In this document: piece by piece, positions 34,922 to 44,799 of the stretch
Layout: each line of letters opens with the position of its first letter
Numbering within the stretch: position 1 is the stretch's first letter
Translations under genes and position numbers: made by a program
The notes under the pieces: model-generated
Database searches by the model: none
What the model was told of the DNA's origin: nothing
The model's input: the letters and a program-made list of their open reading frames with translations, nothing else
DNA from: an uncultured Bacteroidia bacterium
GTDB lineage: Bacteria; Bacteroidota; Bacteroidia; Bacteroidales; F082
NCBI GenBank assembly: GCA_902791165.1
Contig: CADAVB010000001.1
Location: forward strand, 26,083-90,082
DNA: 64,000 nt
Direction of reading: 5' to 3'

Positions 34922-35674
34922 TTAGTATTCTTTGAGTTTTTGAACGAGAGCCTCGATGGAGTTGATTCCTTCGAGTTCGTTTTGAGGAACTTTCTTCAGT
35001 TTGCGATACCATTCTTTATAAGTGTCGAAGTTTTTGAGAATCGTAAATCGCAGATAATCATATTCTTCTCCGCTTGCTTTGTCCTTATAATTCTTGTAAA
35101 GCTCGTCGTAGGGGTCCATCATAATGGTACGTTGGTGGATTAAGTCCCAAAAAGCCTGTTTGAACTGCACGTTGGGGTCATCGGACGGAACGGGCTGGGT
35201 TTCGATTGGCGCGACTTGAGCGGCGACGTGTTCTTCTGATGGAGTTGGCTCGGGTTCTGGGGAATGGCTCGGGGTCAGCGTTGTGGTGTCAAGGGCAGGC
35301 TTGACGCTGTCGGTAACCAAAGGCTTTTCTTCTTGCGGTTTTGGCTTGTTTTTCTGTGAAGGACTTGGGGTTTTGAAAATGCTGACTGTCAATGCGATGA
35401 TGATGCCAATGACAGCCAATACGCCCAGCGCGATAATCAATCCGCGTGCGACAGAAGTGAAGCGTTCTTTCCAGGGTAGTTTTTTGTATTGGGCTACTAA
35501 TTTCCCGTCGTAAATCTGGTTGTTTGGGATTTCGACCAACTTGAATCCTACAAATTCATACCCTTTTGGAGGTACAATATAGTCTTTTACGTCATGTCCG
35601 TCTTCATAAAGAGAGTACGGGCATCCGTTCATTTTCTCGCCGTTTCCGGCATCGATACTGAAATGCTTTTCCAC
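34922..35674 (-). CDS. Unknown single-span membrane protein
   Basis: A 250-residue protein I do not recognise. One membrane segment lies near residues 76-98 (GLIIALGVLAVIGIIIALTV). Before it is a short cytoplasmic region with the phrase PPKGYEFVGFKLVEIP, and after it a Pro/Thr/Glu-rich linker (~105-165) and a charged helical C-terminus. The start appears to be GTG at 35674; the next in-frame Met is 14 codons on. It lies 17 bp after the lipoprotein gene and 32 bp before gcvP. Confidence 0.65.
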   Translation of the reverse strand: MEKHFSIDAGNGEKMNGCPYSLYEDGHDVKDYIVPPKGYEFVGFKLVEIPNNQIYDGKLVAQYKKLPWKERFTSVARGLIIALGVLAVIGIIIALTVSIFKTPSPSQKNKPKPQEEKPLVTDSVKPALDTTTLTPSHSPEPEPTPSEEHVAAQVAPIETQPVPSDDPNVQFKQAFWDLIHQRTIMMDPYDELYKNYKDKASGEEYDYLRFTILKNFDTYKEWYRKLKKVPQNELEGINSIEALVQKLKEY

Positions 35675-35691
35675 GAAGAAGAAAGATTTTT

Positions 35692-36282
35692 TCAGTTCAA
35701 TACTTTGTTCATGGAAAGATAGTCGGGATAGGCTAATTGTTGGTTTCCAATGTTGATATAGGGCTTCACCTTGAGCCCGACATTGACGGGGTTGCTACTT
35801 GCACCAGCCAGCTTGAAAGCCAAGTTTACGATGGCATCGGCCGACTCGCCGCTGAACAATTGGAATAGGTCAGTGGTGATGGGAATCGAAACCGTATTGT
35901 TCGAGTTGGCGGGCACGTTGACGGCTTGGTTCAATGTGGTGCTGACGACCTGTTTTCCGTTGAGGGTCAGGATGTAGTCCATCTTGGCCATCGAGGCGGC
36001 GATGCTGTTGGGGTTTTTCACGTCGAGGTTCACGTTGAACGTCACGGGCAGCGACTTCTTGGCAATGGCATTGACGAGTGCCAACCCTTGAGAAATGTTG
36101 AGGTTTTCTCTGGTCATGCCTTTGCTCAAGTTAGCGCCCAGCATTTGGATGTTGTTGACGCTGTCGAAGTTGAAAGTGCAGTTGGCGAAATTGGCCATCT
36201 GGGCTACTTGGGTCAGCACGTCGCACGAGGCCAGTCCGAGGGCGACGCAAAGAATCATTACGGTTTTCTTTAACTTTGACAT
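35692..36282 (-). CDS. LEA14-like (WHy-type) lipoprotein
   Basis: A 196-residue lipoprotein. The signal peptide MSKLKKTVMILCVALGLASC ends in a lipobox with Cys20. The remainder is beta-rich and fits a LEA14/WHy-type domain: VTFNVNLDVKNPNSIAASMAKMDYILTLNGKQVV, with NPN as the typical landmark. Function is unknown, with an envelope location. It is the first gene of a probable three-gene run with the unknown membrane protein and gcvP. Confidence 0.7.
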   Translation of the reverse strand: MSKLKKTVMILCVALGLASCDVLTQVAQMANFANCTFNFDSVNNIQMLGANLSKGMTRENLNISQGLALVNAIAKKSLPVTFNVNLDVKNPNSIAASMAKMDYILTLNGKQVVSTTLNQAVNVPANSNNTVSIPITTDLFQLFSGESADAIVNLAFKLAGASSNPVNVGLKVKPYINIGNQQLAYPDYLSMNKVLN

Positions 36283-36365
36283 ATCTCTTTAATTTTGATT
36301 ATCAATTGATTAATAATAGAATTGATGCACAATTAGGTGCTTGTTTTCAAGTTTGCAATAATACG

Positions 36366-36393
36366 AAAAAAGTCGGACACGCGGCCCGACTTT
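36366..36393 (-). terminator. Terminator after typA
   Basis: On the minus strand AAAGTCGG and CCGACTTTTTT form a stem and T-run about 20 bp past the typA stop codon. Confidence 0.8.
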
Positions 36394-36414
36394 ATGGAAA
36401 TATTTTTTCTTTTT

Positions 36415-38229
36415 TTATTCCTCCCCACGCCGCGAGGCGCGTTTACGCTCGGTTTCGTCGAGGATGATCTTGCGCAGGCGCAGGCTCTTCGGCGTTACTT
36501 CAAGATATTCGTCGTCGCGGATGTATTCCATGAACTCTTCCAACGAGAAACGCACGGGCGGCACGAGGCGGATGGCTTCGTCAGAACCCGAGGCGCGCAC
36601 GTTGGTTAAATGCTTGGTTTTGTTCACATTGACAACGATGTCGTTGCTGCGCGTGTTCTCGCCGATGACCTCGCCGGCATACACGTCCTCGTTCGGGTTG
36701 ATGAAGAACGTGCCACGGTCTTGCAGCTTCCAGATGGCGTAGGGGATGGCTTGGCCTGTTTCCATCGAAATCAAGGCACCCAAGTTGCGGCTGGGCATTT
36801 CGCCCTTCCAAGGCTCGTAGTCCTTGAAGCGGTGCGACACGATGGCCTCGCCTTCCGTGACGGTCAAAAGCGTGTTTCTCAGTCCGATAAGTCCTCGGGC
36901 GGGGATGTCGAAATCGAGGCACATGCGGTCGCCCTTGGGCTGCATCGAGGTCATTTCGCCTTTGCGCGCGCTGACCTGCTCGATGACGCGACCCGAAAAG
37001 TCTTCGGGAACAAGCACGGTCAGGGCTTCAACAGGCTCGCATTTCACGTCGTCAATATATTTGATGAGCACTTTGGGCTGCCCCAGCTGAAGTTCGTAGC
37101 CTTCGCGGCGCATGGTCTCGATGAGGATGCTCAAATGCAGGATGCCGCGACCGTAAACCATCAGTGCGTCAGGCGATTCGGTGTCTTCCACCTTCAGAGC
37201 GAGGTTCTTTTCGGTTTCCTTATATAAACGCTCGCGCAGGTGACGCGAAGTCACATATTTGCCTTCCTTGCCGAAGAACGGCGAATTGTTGATGGTGAAC
37301 AACATGCTCATCGTTGGCTCATCGACATGGATGGGCGGCAGGGCTTCGGGATTCTCGTAGTCGGCCACGGTGTCGCCAATCTCGAAGTCGTCAATGCCCA
37401 TCAGCGCGATGATGTCGCCCGCCTCGACGGGCTTCTTGGTGCGTTCCTTGCCCAAGCCTTCAAAGGTATAAAGTTCCTTGATGGTGGAGCGGGTGACGGA
37501 GCCGTCGCGCTTCACCAACGAGACATTTTGTCCGGCTTGCAAGGTGCCGCGTTTCAAGCGACCCACTGCGATACGACCCACATACGAGCTGTAATCCAAC
37601 GAAGTAATCAGCATCTGTGGTGTGCCTTCCTCGAACTTCGCGGGCGGTATCGTGTCGATGATGACGTCCAAAAGGTAGGAAACGTTGTCGGTGACGTGGT
37701 TCCAGTCGTCCGACATCCAGCCTTGCTTCGACGAGCCGTAAACCGTCGGGAAATCCAATTGGTCTTCGGTCGCGCCGAGGTTGAACATCAGGTCGAAGAC
37801 AGCCTCTTGCACCTCATCGGGACGGCAATTGGGCTTGTCCACCTTATTAATAACAACGATGGGTTTCAGTCCCAGTTCGATGGCCTTTTGCAGCACGAAA
37901 CGGGTTTGCGGCATGGGGCCTTCAAAGGCATCGACAAGCAGCAAGACGCCGTCGGCCATATTCAGGACGCGCTCCACCTCGCCGCCAAAGTCGGCGTGAC
38001 CAGGGGTGTCGATAATGTTGATTTTCACGTCCTTGTAGCGCACCGACACATTCTTCGAGAGGATGGTGATGCCGCGCTCGCGCTCGAGGTCGTTGTTGTC
38101 GAGAATGAGCTGGCCAGATGCATCGTCCGATTCCTTGAACAATTGGGATTGGTACAAGATACGGTCCACGAGGGTAGTCTTGCCGTGGTCGACGTGGGCG
38201 ATAATTGCTATATTTCTGATATTCTGCAT
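36415..38229 (-). CDS. typA: Ribosome-binding GTPase TypA/BipA
   Basis: A 604-residue translational GTPase. G motifs are visible: AHVDHGKTTL (G1), RGITI (G2), DTPGHADFGGEV (G3) and NKVDKP (G4). EF-G-like domains and the BipA-specific C-terminal domain follow (LIGLRNTLLTVTEGEAIVSHRF, GVYAGEVIGENTR-like). It binds the ribosome and supports assembly under stress. A -7 box (TACTTTTG, 38269-38262) lies about 35 bp upstream. Confidence 0.95.
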   Translation of the reverse strand: MQNIRNIAIIAHVDHGKTTLVDRILYQSQLFKESDDASGQLILDNNDLERERGITILSKNVSVRYKDVKINIIDTPGHADFGGEVERVLNMADGVLLLVDAFEGPMPQTRFVLQKAIELGLKPIVVINKVDKPNCRPDEVQEAVFDLMFNLGATEDQLDFPTVYGSSKQGWMSDDWNHVTDNVSYLLDVIIDTIPPAKFEEGTPQMLITSLDYSSYVGRIAVGRLKRGTLQAGQNVSLVKRDGSVTRSTIKELYTFEGLGKERTKKPVEAGDIIALMGIDDFEIGDTVADYENPEALPPIHVDEPTMSMLFTINNSPFFGKEGKYVTSRHLRERLYKETEKNLALKVEDTESPDALMVYGRGILHLSILIETMRREGYELQLGQPKVLIKYIDDVKCEPVEALTVLVPEDFSGRVIEQVSARKGEMTSMQPKGDRMCLDFDIPARGLIGLRNTLLTVTEGEAIVSHRFKDYEPWKGEMPSRNLGALISMETGQAIPYAIWKLQDRGTFFINPNEDVYAGEVIGENTRSNDIVVNVNKTKHLTNVRASGSDEAIRLVPPVRFSLEEFMEYIRDDEYLEVTPKSLRLRKIILDETERKRASRRGEE

Positions 38230-38338
38230 TTTAGTAGAAATTGATGTTTGATTTGAAGGTGCAAAAGTACAAAAAATCGCTTTTTTATAGAATAATTTAG
38301 AGAACTTTGTATCTCACAGGCTCAAATGGAAAAAATCC

Positions 38339-38422
38339 AAAAAGACGAGGCGACCGAAGTCGCCCCGTCCTAAATGTTTTCACAACGGAATAATCCTTAT
38401 TGTGAATTGCTGCATATCTTGC
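38339..38422 (-). ncRNA. tracrRNA of the type II-C CRISPR system
   Basis: On the minus strand, a region just upstream of cas9 contains an anti-repeat (38422-38400): AGCAATTCACAA pairs perfectly with 12 nt of the crRNA repeat, and ATGC and CAAGAT extend the pairing with small bulges. ACAATAAGG follows, a sequence also seen in other II-C tracrRNAs. The end is an 11-bp stem with a TTCG loop (GGCGACTTCGGTCGCC core) and a T-run. A TAnnTTTG promoter lies directly upstream. Predicted length is about 84 nt. Confidence 0.88.
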
Positions 38423-38427
38423 AGCTG

Positions 38428-38456
38428 CAAAGGTACAACTTTTTTGGATTGTGCAA
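38428..38456 (-). promoter_or_regulatory. tracrRNA promoter
   Basis: On the minus strand TTG (38456-38454), 18 nt, TACCTTTG (38435-38428). Its -33 element forms the palindrome CAATTG with the -33 element of the divergent cas9 promoter. Confidence 0.7.
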
Positions 38457-38486
38457 TTGGTTTTTCGGGATTTTTTTGTATTTTTG
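38457..38486 (+). promoter_or_regulatory. cas9 promoter
   Basis: TTG (38457-38459), 19 nt, TATTTTTG (38479-38486), with the cas9 ATG 34 nt further. Confidence 0.7.
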
Positions 38487-38520
38487 ACGAAAATTTTTCA
38501 ATTCTGAAATCAATACAATT

Positions 38521-41500
38521 ATGAAGAAGATATTAGGACTCGATTTAGGCACCAACAGCATCGGCTGGGCGATGGTGAATGCGGACGAAACAATGCGTGA
38601 GAATGAAACATCTTATCTGAAACCGACAGGCATCAGTGCGGCAGGAAGTAGAATTATCCCGATGTCGGCAGACATTTTGGGCAATTTTGATGCGGGCAAT
38701 TCCGTTTCGCAAACAGCAGAACGGACTGGATTTAGAGGCGTGCGACGTTTGCACGAGCGCAACCTGCTACGACGTGAACGCCTATTGCGAGTATTGAAAC
38801 AGATGGGCTTTTTGCCAGAACATTTTGCCAAACAGATTGATGAGTATGGAAAGTTCATTAACCATAGTGAGCCGAAGTTGGCTTGGCGTAAAGATGAACA
38901 AGGCAAGTTTGAGTTTGTTTTCAAGGATTCGTTTGAAGAAATGTTGGAGGATTTTGCACAACATCAGCCACAACTTGTTGCCGACGGCAAGAAAGTTCCC
39001 TACGATTGGACTATCTACTACTTACGTAAGAAAGCCCTGACGCAAAGACTTGCAAAAGAGGAACTTGCGTGGGTTTTGTTGCAGTTTAACCAAAAACGTG
39101 GTTATTACCAACTGCGCGGCGAGGATGACGATGAGCAACAAGACAAGTTGGTCGAATATATCGCCCAAAAAGTTGTCAGAGTTGAAGCAACCGACGACAA
39201 AAAGGGCGATGAAATATGGTACAACGTGCATTTGGAGAATGGGATGTTGTATCGTCGCACGAGCAAAACGCCCTTGGATTGGGCGGGAAAGATAAAGGAG
39301 TTTATCGTAACTACTGACCTTGAAAAAGACGGAACGCCCAAGAAAGACAAGGAAGGCAACATCAAGCGTTCTTTTCGTGCTCCCAAAGAGGATGACTGGA
39401 CTTTGCTGAAGAAGAAAACGGAGTTCGACATCGACAACAGCCACAAAACCGTAGGCTGCTACATCTATGACAACTTGCTGCAAAAGCCCAACCAGAAAAT
39501 CATCGGCAAGTTGGTGCGCACGGTGGAGCGCAAGTATTACAAGGAGGAATTGCGGCAGATTCTCGAAACTCAAGTCGCCTTAATAGCAGAATTGAATGAC
39601 GCCACTTTATATAATAGGTGCATTGGGGAACTATACCCCAACAACGAGGCGCACCGCAACAACATCGCCAAGCCCGACTTCGTCAACCTGTTCATCAACG
39701 ACATCCTGTTCTACCAGCGTCCGCTGAAGAGCAAAAAATCGCTAATCAGCGACTGCCCTTATGAGAGCCACTTCGACAAGGACGGCAATGAGCATCCCGT
39801 AAAGTGTATCGCCAAGTCGAATCCGCTGTTCCAAGAGTTCCGGCTTTGGCAGTTTGTTCAGAATTTGAGGATTTACCAACGTGAGAAAAATGTTGATGGC
39901 AAACTCCAAACCGATGTGGATATAACCAACGAATTGCTGAAAACCGAAGAAGATTACGTAAAACTCTTCGATTGGTTGAACGACAGGGCTTCCATCAAAC
40001 AGGACACGTTGCTCAATTCGTACTTCAAGTTCAAAAAAGAGAAGGGCAAAGACCAATATCCTTACCGTTGGAACTACGTTGAGGACAAGGATTATCCGTG
40101 CAACGAAACGCGGTCTACAATGCTTGGCGGATTGACGAAATGCAACATTGACGCTGGTTTCCTTACCCGCGAAAATGAAATGTCGCTTTGGCACATCCTC
40201 TATTCGGTGGAAGACAAGGCGGAAATCGGCAAAGCACTGAAAAAGTACGCCGAAAAGAACAACCTTCCCGAATCGTTTGCCGAGGTGTTCGCCAAAGTAA
40301 AACCGTTCAAAAAGGACTACGGCTCCTATTCCGAAAAGGCCATCAAGAAGTTGCTGCCGCTGATGCGGATGGGCAAATATTGGAGTGCGGATGCCATCGA
40401 CGACAGAACGAAGGAACGCATTGACAAGATACTGACTGGCGAATACGACGAAAACATCAAGAACCGAGTGCGCGAAAAGTCCATCAACCTTACTGACATC
40501 AACCATTTTAGGGCTTTACCCGTTTGGTTGGCTTGCTACATCGTCTATGACCGCCATTCGGAGGCCAAGGAAATGGGGAAATGGGAGAAGCCCGAAGACA
40601 TTGACCGTTATTTGAAGGACTTCAAGCAACACTCGCTGCGAAATCCCATTGTGGAGCAGGTGGTTACGGAAACCCTACGCACCGTCCGCGACATTTGGAA
40701 ACAGGAAGGACAAATCGACGAAATCCATTTGGAACTGGGGCGTGAGATGAAGAATCCCGCAGACAAGCGGAAGAAAATGACGGAGCGCATATTGGAAAAC
40801 GAGAACACTAATCTGCGCATCAAGGCTTTGCTGATGGAGTTTATGAACGACCCAGAAATTGAAAATGTACGCCCATATTCGCCAAGCCAACAGGATATTT
40901 TGCGGATTTATGAGGAAAACGCCCTCGACAACTTGACCAAAGACGACAAGGAGTTTGATTTCGTCAGCAAAATTTCCAAAACCGCACAGCCCTCAAAGGC
41001 AGATATAACAAGGTATAAGTGTTGGTTGGAGCAAAAATATCGCTCGCCTTACACGGGCGAGATGATTCCGCTTGCCAAGTTGTTCACTTCGGCTTACGAA
41101 ATAGAACACGTGATTCCCCAATCGCGTTACTTTGATGACTCTTTCAGCAACAAGGTAATCTGTGAGGCCGAAGTGAATAAACTCAAAGACAGACAGTTGG
41201 GATTTGAGTTTATAAAGAACCATAAAGGCGAAAAGGTTCAAATCAGCCAAGGTAAAGTGGTTGAAATTCTGTCGGTTGAGGCATACGAAAAGTTCGTGAA
41301 AGACCATTATTCCAGCAATCGCACCAAAATGAAGAAACTGCTGATGGACGACATTCCCGATGGTTTCATCGAAAGGCAGTTGAACGACAGCCGCTATATC
41401 AGCAAACTGGTGAAAGGCTTGCTGTCGAACATCGTCCGCGAGAAACTCGATAACGGCGACTACGAGCAGGAAGCCGTCTCAAAGAACCTGATTTCGTGCA

Positions 41501-43095
41501 ACGGTTCCATCACCGACCGTCTGAAAAAAGATTGGGGGCTGAACGATGTTTGGAACAGCATTGTTTTGCCGCGTTTCCGCCGTTTGAACGAACTGACGGG
41601 CAAGAATTGTTTCACAGCCATCAGCGCTGAAGGCCACGAAATACCCGCTATGCCGCTTGAACTGCAAAAAGGCTTCAACAAAAAGCGCATCGACCACCGC
41701 CACCACGCGATGGATGCCATCGTGATTGCCTGCGCCACCCGCGACCACGTGAACCTGCTCAACAACGAAGCCGCACACTCGAAGCACAACGCCAACCGTT
41801 ACCAACTGCAACGCAAGCTGCGCCGATTCGAGAAAATGACCATCGACGGCAAGGAGAAAGAAATCGCCAAAGAGTTCTTGAAGCCTTGGGATTCGTTTAC
41901 AACAGATGCAAAGCAGGCGTTGGAAAACATCATCGTCAGTTTCAAGCAGAATCTGCGCGTCATCAACAAGACCACAAACAGATACCAGCATTACGATAAA
42001 AATGGCAAAAAGGTGTTTGTCAAGCAAGAAAAAGGCGACAGTTGGGCAATTCGCAAGTCGATGCACAAAGACACCGTTTTTGGCGAGGTGAATCTGCGTA
42101 AAAACGACAAAACTGTTTCGTTGAAAGAGGTATTGAAAAACCCGAAAGCCATTGTAAACAAGGAGTTTAAGAAAAAGGTTATTGAGTTGCTTGAAGAGGG
42201 ACGCGATGCCAAATACATCGAGAAATATTTGAAAGACAACAAGGATGTTTGGTCGGATATTGACGTTAAAAAAATACAGGTCTATTATTTCACCAAAGAC
42301 ACCAACGACCGCTATTTTGCCACACGCAAACCGCTTGACACCTCGTTCGACAAAAAGAAAATCGAAAGCAGTGTAACCGACACGGGCATACAGAAAATCC
42401 TGTTGGCGCATTTGGAGGCGAAAGGCGGCGACCCCGAACTTGCCTTCTCGCCCGACGGCATTGATGAGATGAATCGCAATATTGTTGCGCTCAACAAAGG
42501 TAAGTTCCATCAGCCTATTCAGAAAGTGCGCGTATATGAGAAGGCCGAAAAGTTCGCTGTTGGACAAAACGGGAACAAGGCTACAAAATTCGTTGAGGCC
42601 GCCAAAGGCACCAACCTTTTCTTCGCCATTTTCGGAACGGAAAAGACGAATAAGGAAACTGGCGAAACGGAAACCGTTCGTTCCTATCTGACCATTCCGC
42701 TCAATGTGATGATTGACTGCCAAAAGAAATACGGTTCGCAATGGCGCAACTGCATCGAAACCTATCTACAAGAGCAGCAATTGGTCACATCCGAAACCAA
42801 ACTCTTGTTTGTCCTTTCGCCAAATGATTTGGTGTATCTGCCGACGAAAGAGGAAATTAGGAACGGGATTTCGACGATTGATAGGAAACGAATTTATAAG
42901 TTTGTAAGTTGCACTGGAAATGAAGGACATTTTATTCCTGAAATAATCGCAACTCCAATTGTGCAAACAACAGAACTTGGAAGTAATAACAAGGCACAGA
43001 AAGCATGGACAGGCGAAATGATTAAAGAAACCTGCTTGCCCATCAAAGTGGACAGATTAGGTAATGTTATTGAACTAAACGGAAAGAAACTATGA
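38521..43095 (+). CDS. cas9: CRISPR-associated endonuclease Cas9 (type II-C)
   Basis: A 1524-residue Cas9, long for type II-C but in the range seen in Bacteroidota. RuvC-I has Asp8 in LGLDLGTNSIGW, and the Arg-rich bridge helix is RTGFRGVRRLHERNLLRRER. RuvC-II has Glu738 in IHLELGREM, HNH has His863 in YEIEHVIPQS, and RuvC-III has His1062 and Asp1065 in HHAMDA. All nuclease residues are present, so both strands of a target should be cut under crRNA:tracrRNA guidance. It has its own promoter and overlaps the next gene by ATGA. No csn2 or cas4 is present, which places the locus in II-C. Confidence 0.97.
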   Translation: MKKILGLDLGTNSIGWAMVNADETMRENETSYLKPTGISAAGSRIIPMSADILGNFDAGNSVSQTAERTGFRGVRRLHERNLLRRERLLRVLKQMGFLPEHFAKQIDEYGKFINHSEPKLAWRKDEQGKFEFVFKDSFEEMLEDFAQHQPQLVADGKKVPYDWTIYYLRKKALTQRLAKEELAWVLLQFNQKRGYYQLRGEDDDEQQDKLVEYIAQKVVRVEATDDKKGDEIWYNVHLENGMLYRRTSKTPLDWAGKIKEFIVTTDLEKDGTPKKDKEGNIKRSFRAPKEDDWTLLKKKTEFDIDNSHKTVGCYIYDNLLQKPNQKIIGKLVRTVERKYYKEELRQILETQVALIAELNDATLYNRCIGELYPNNEAHRNNIAKPDFVNLFINDILFYQRPLKSKKSLISDCPYESHFDKDGNEHPVKCIAKSNPLFQEFRLWQFVQNLRIYQREKNVDGKLQTDVDITNELLKTEEDYVKLFDWLNDRASIKQDTLLNSYFKFKKEKGKDQYPYRWNYVEDKDYPCNETRSTMLGGLTKCNIDAGFLTRENEMSLWHILYSVEDKAEIGKALKKYAEKNNLPESFAEVFAKVKPFKKDYGSYSEKAIKKLLPLMRMGKYWSADAIDDRTKERIDKILTGEYDENIKNRVREKSINLTDINHFRALPVWLACYIVYDRHSEAKEMGKWEKPEDIDRYLKDFKQHSLRNPIVEQVVTETLRTVRDIWKQEGQIDEIHLELGREMKNPADKRKKMTERILENENTNLRIKALLMEFMNDPEIENVRPYSPSQQDILRIYEENALDNLTKDDKEFDFVSKISKTAQPSKADITRYKCWLEQKYRSPYTGEMIPLAKLFTSAYEIEHVIPQSRYFDDSFSNKVICEAEVNKLKDRQLGFEFIKNHKGEKVQISQGKVVEILSVEAYEKFVKDHYSSNRTKMKKLLMDDIPDGFIERQLNDSRYISKLVKGLLSNIVREKLDNGDYEQEAVSKNLISCNGSITDRLKKDWGLNDVWNSIVLPRFRRLNELTGKNCFTAISAEGHEIPAMPLELQKGFNKKRIDHRHHAMDAIVIACATRDHVNLLNNEAAHSKHNANRYQLQRKLRRFEKMTIDGKEKEIAKEFLKPWDSFTTDAKQALENIIVSFKQNLRVINKTTNRYQHYDKNGKKVFVKQEKGDSWAIRKSMHKDTVFGEVNLRKNDKTVSLKEVLKNPKAIVNKEFKKKVIELLEEGRDAKYIEKYLKDNKDVWSDIDVKKIQVYYFTKDTNDRYFATRKPLDTSFDKKKIESSVTDTGIQKILLAHLEAKGGDPELAFSPDGIDEMNRNIVALNKGKFHQPIQKVRVYEKAEKFAVGQNGNKATKFVEAAKGTNLFFAIFGTEKTNKETGETETVRSYLTIPLNVMIDCQKKYGSQWRNCIETYLQEQQLVTSETKLLFVLSPNDLVYLPTKEEIRNGISTIDRKRIYKFVSCTGNEGHFIPEIIATPIVQTTELGSNNKAQKAWTGEMIKETCLPIKVDRLGNVIELNGKKL

Positions 43096-43433
43096 GCAAC
43101 ATAAAACTTTTCCAAGACAAGAAAATCCGTTCCGCATGGAACGAAGAAGAGGAGCAATGGTATTTCTCTGTTGTGGATGTGGTGGAGGCTTTGACAAATT
43201 CGCCCAATCCAAGGCAATATTGGCGGAAAATGAAAGACCGTGATTTGAAAGAATATCAGTCGTACCCATTTTGGGTACAACTGAAATTGGCGAGTTCGGA
43301 TGGCAAAAAATATGCTACTGATTGCGCCAACATCAAAGGCCTGTTCCGCATCATCCAATCCATCCCGTCGCCCAAGGCCGATGCGTGTCCAATCCCAACA
43401 ATTATCTCCCAACGCAAACCAACTTGGAATTAG
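43092..43433 (+). CDS. Truncated Bro-N domain protein inside the cas operon
   Basis: A 113-residue protein matching the N-terminal Bro-N domain of phage-type antirepressors: IKLFQDKKIRSAWNEEEEQW, YFSVVDVVEALT, YWRKMKDRDLKE, TDCANIKGLFRIIQSIPSPKA. Family members usually run to 250-300 residues; here similarity stops after SPKAD and a short unrelated tail leads to the stop. Its ATG overlaps the cas9 stop (ATGA), so it should be translated by coupling, and cas1 begins 11 bp after it. Bro-N proteins bind DNA; a role in CRISPR regulation is possible, and so is a decayed insertion. Confidence 0.75.
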   Translation: MSNIKLFQDKKIRSAWNEEEEQWYFSVVDVVEALTNSPNPRQYWRKMKDRDLKEYQSYPFWVQLKLASSDGKKYATDCANIKGLFRIIQSIPSPKADACPIPTIISQRKPTWN

Positions 43434-43444
43434 AATAAGCAACC

Positions 43445-44691
<1,247 letters not shown>

Positions 44692-44714
44692 ATGGGAAAA
44701 ACTGCGGAAACAAA

Positions 44715-44750
44715 AGAAAAATCCCGCTCGGAAGGGCGGGATTTTTCTTT
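44715..44750. terminator. Terminator between cas2 and the array
   Basis: AAAAATCCCGC and GCGGGATTTTT form a stem, usable in both directions. It would stop the cas transcript and also array transcription coming from the right. The remaining ~50 bp to the first repeat hold nothing recognisable. Confidence 0.85.
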
Positions 44751-44799
44751 TCTGAAACAACTTCTAAAATGTTGTGGCTCTTTTTGTTACCCATATCGT

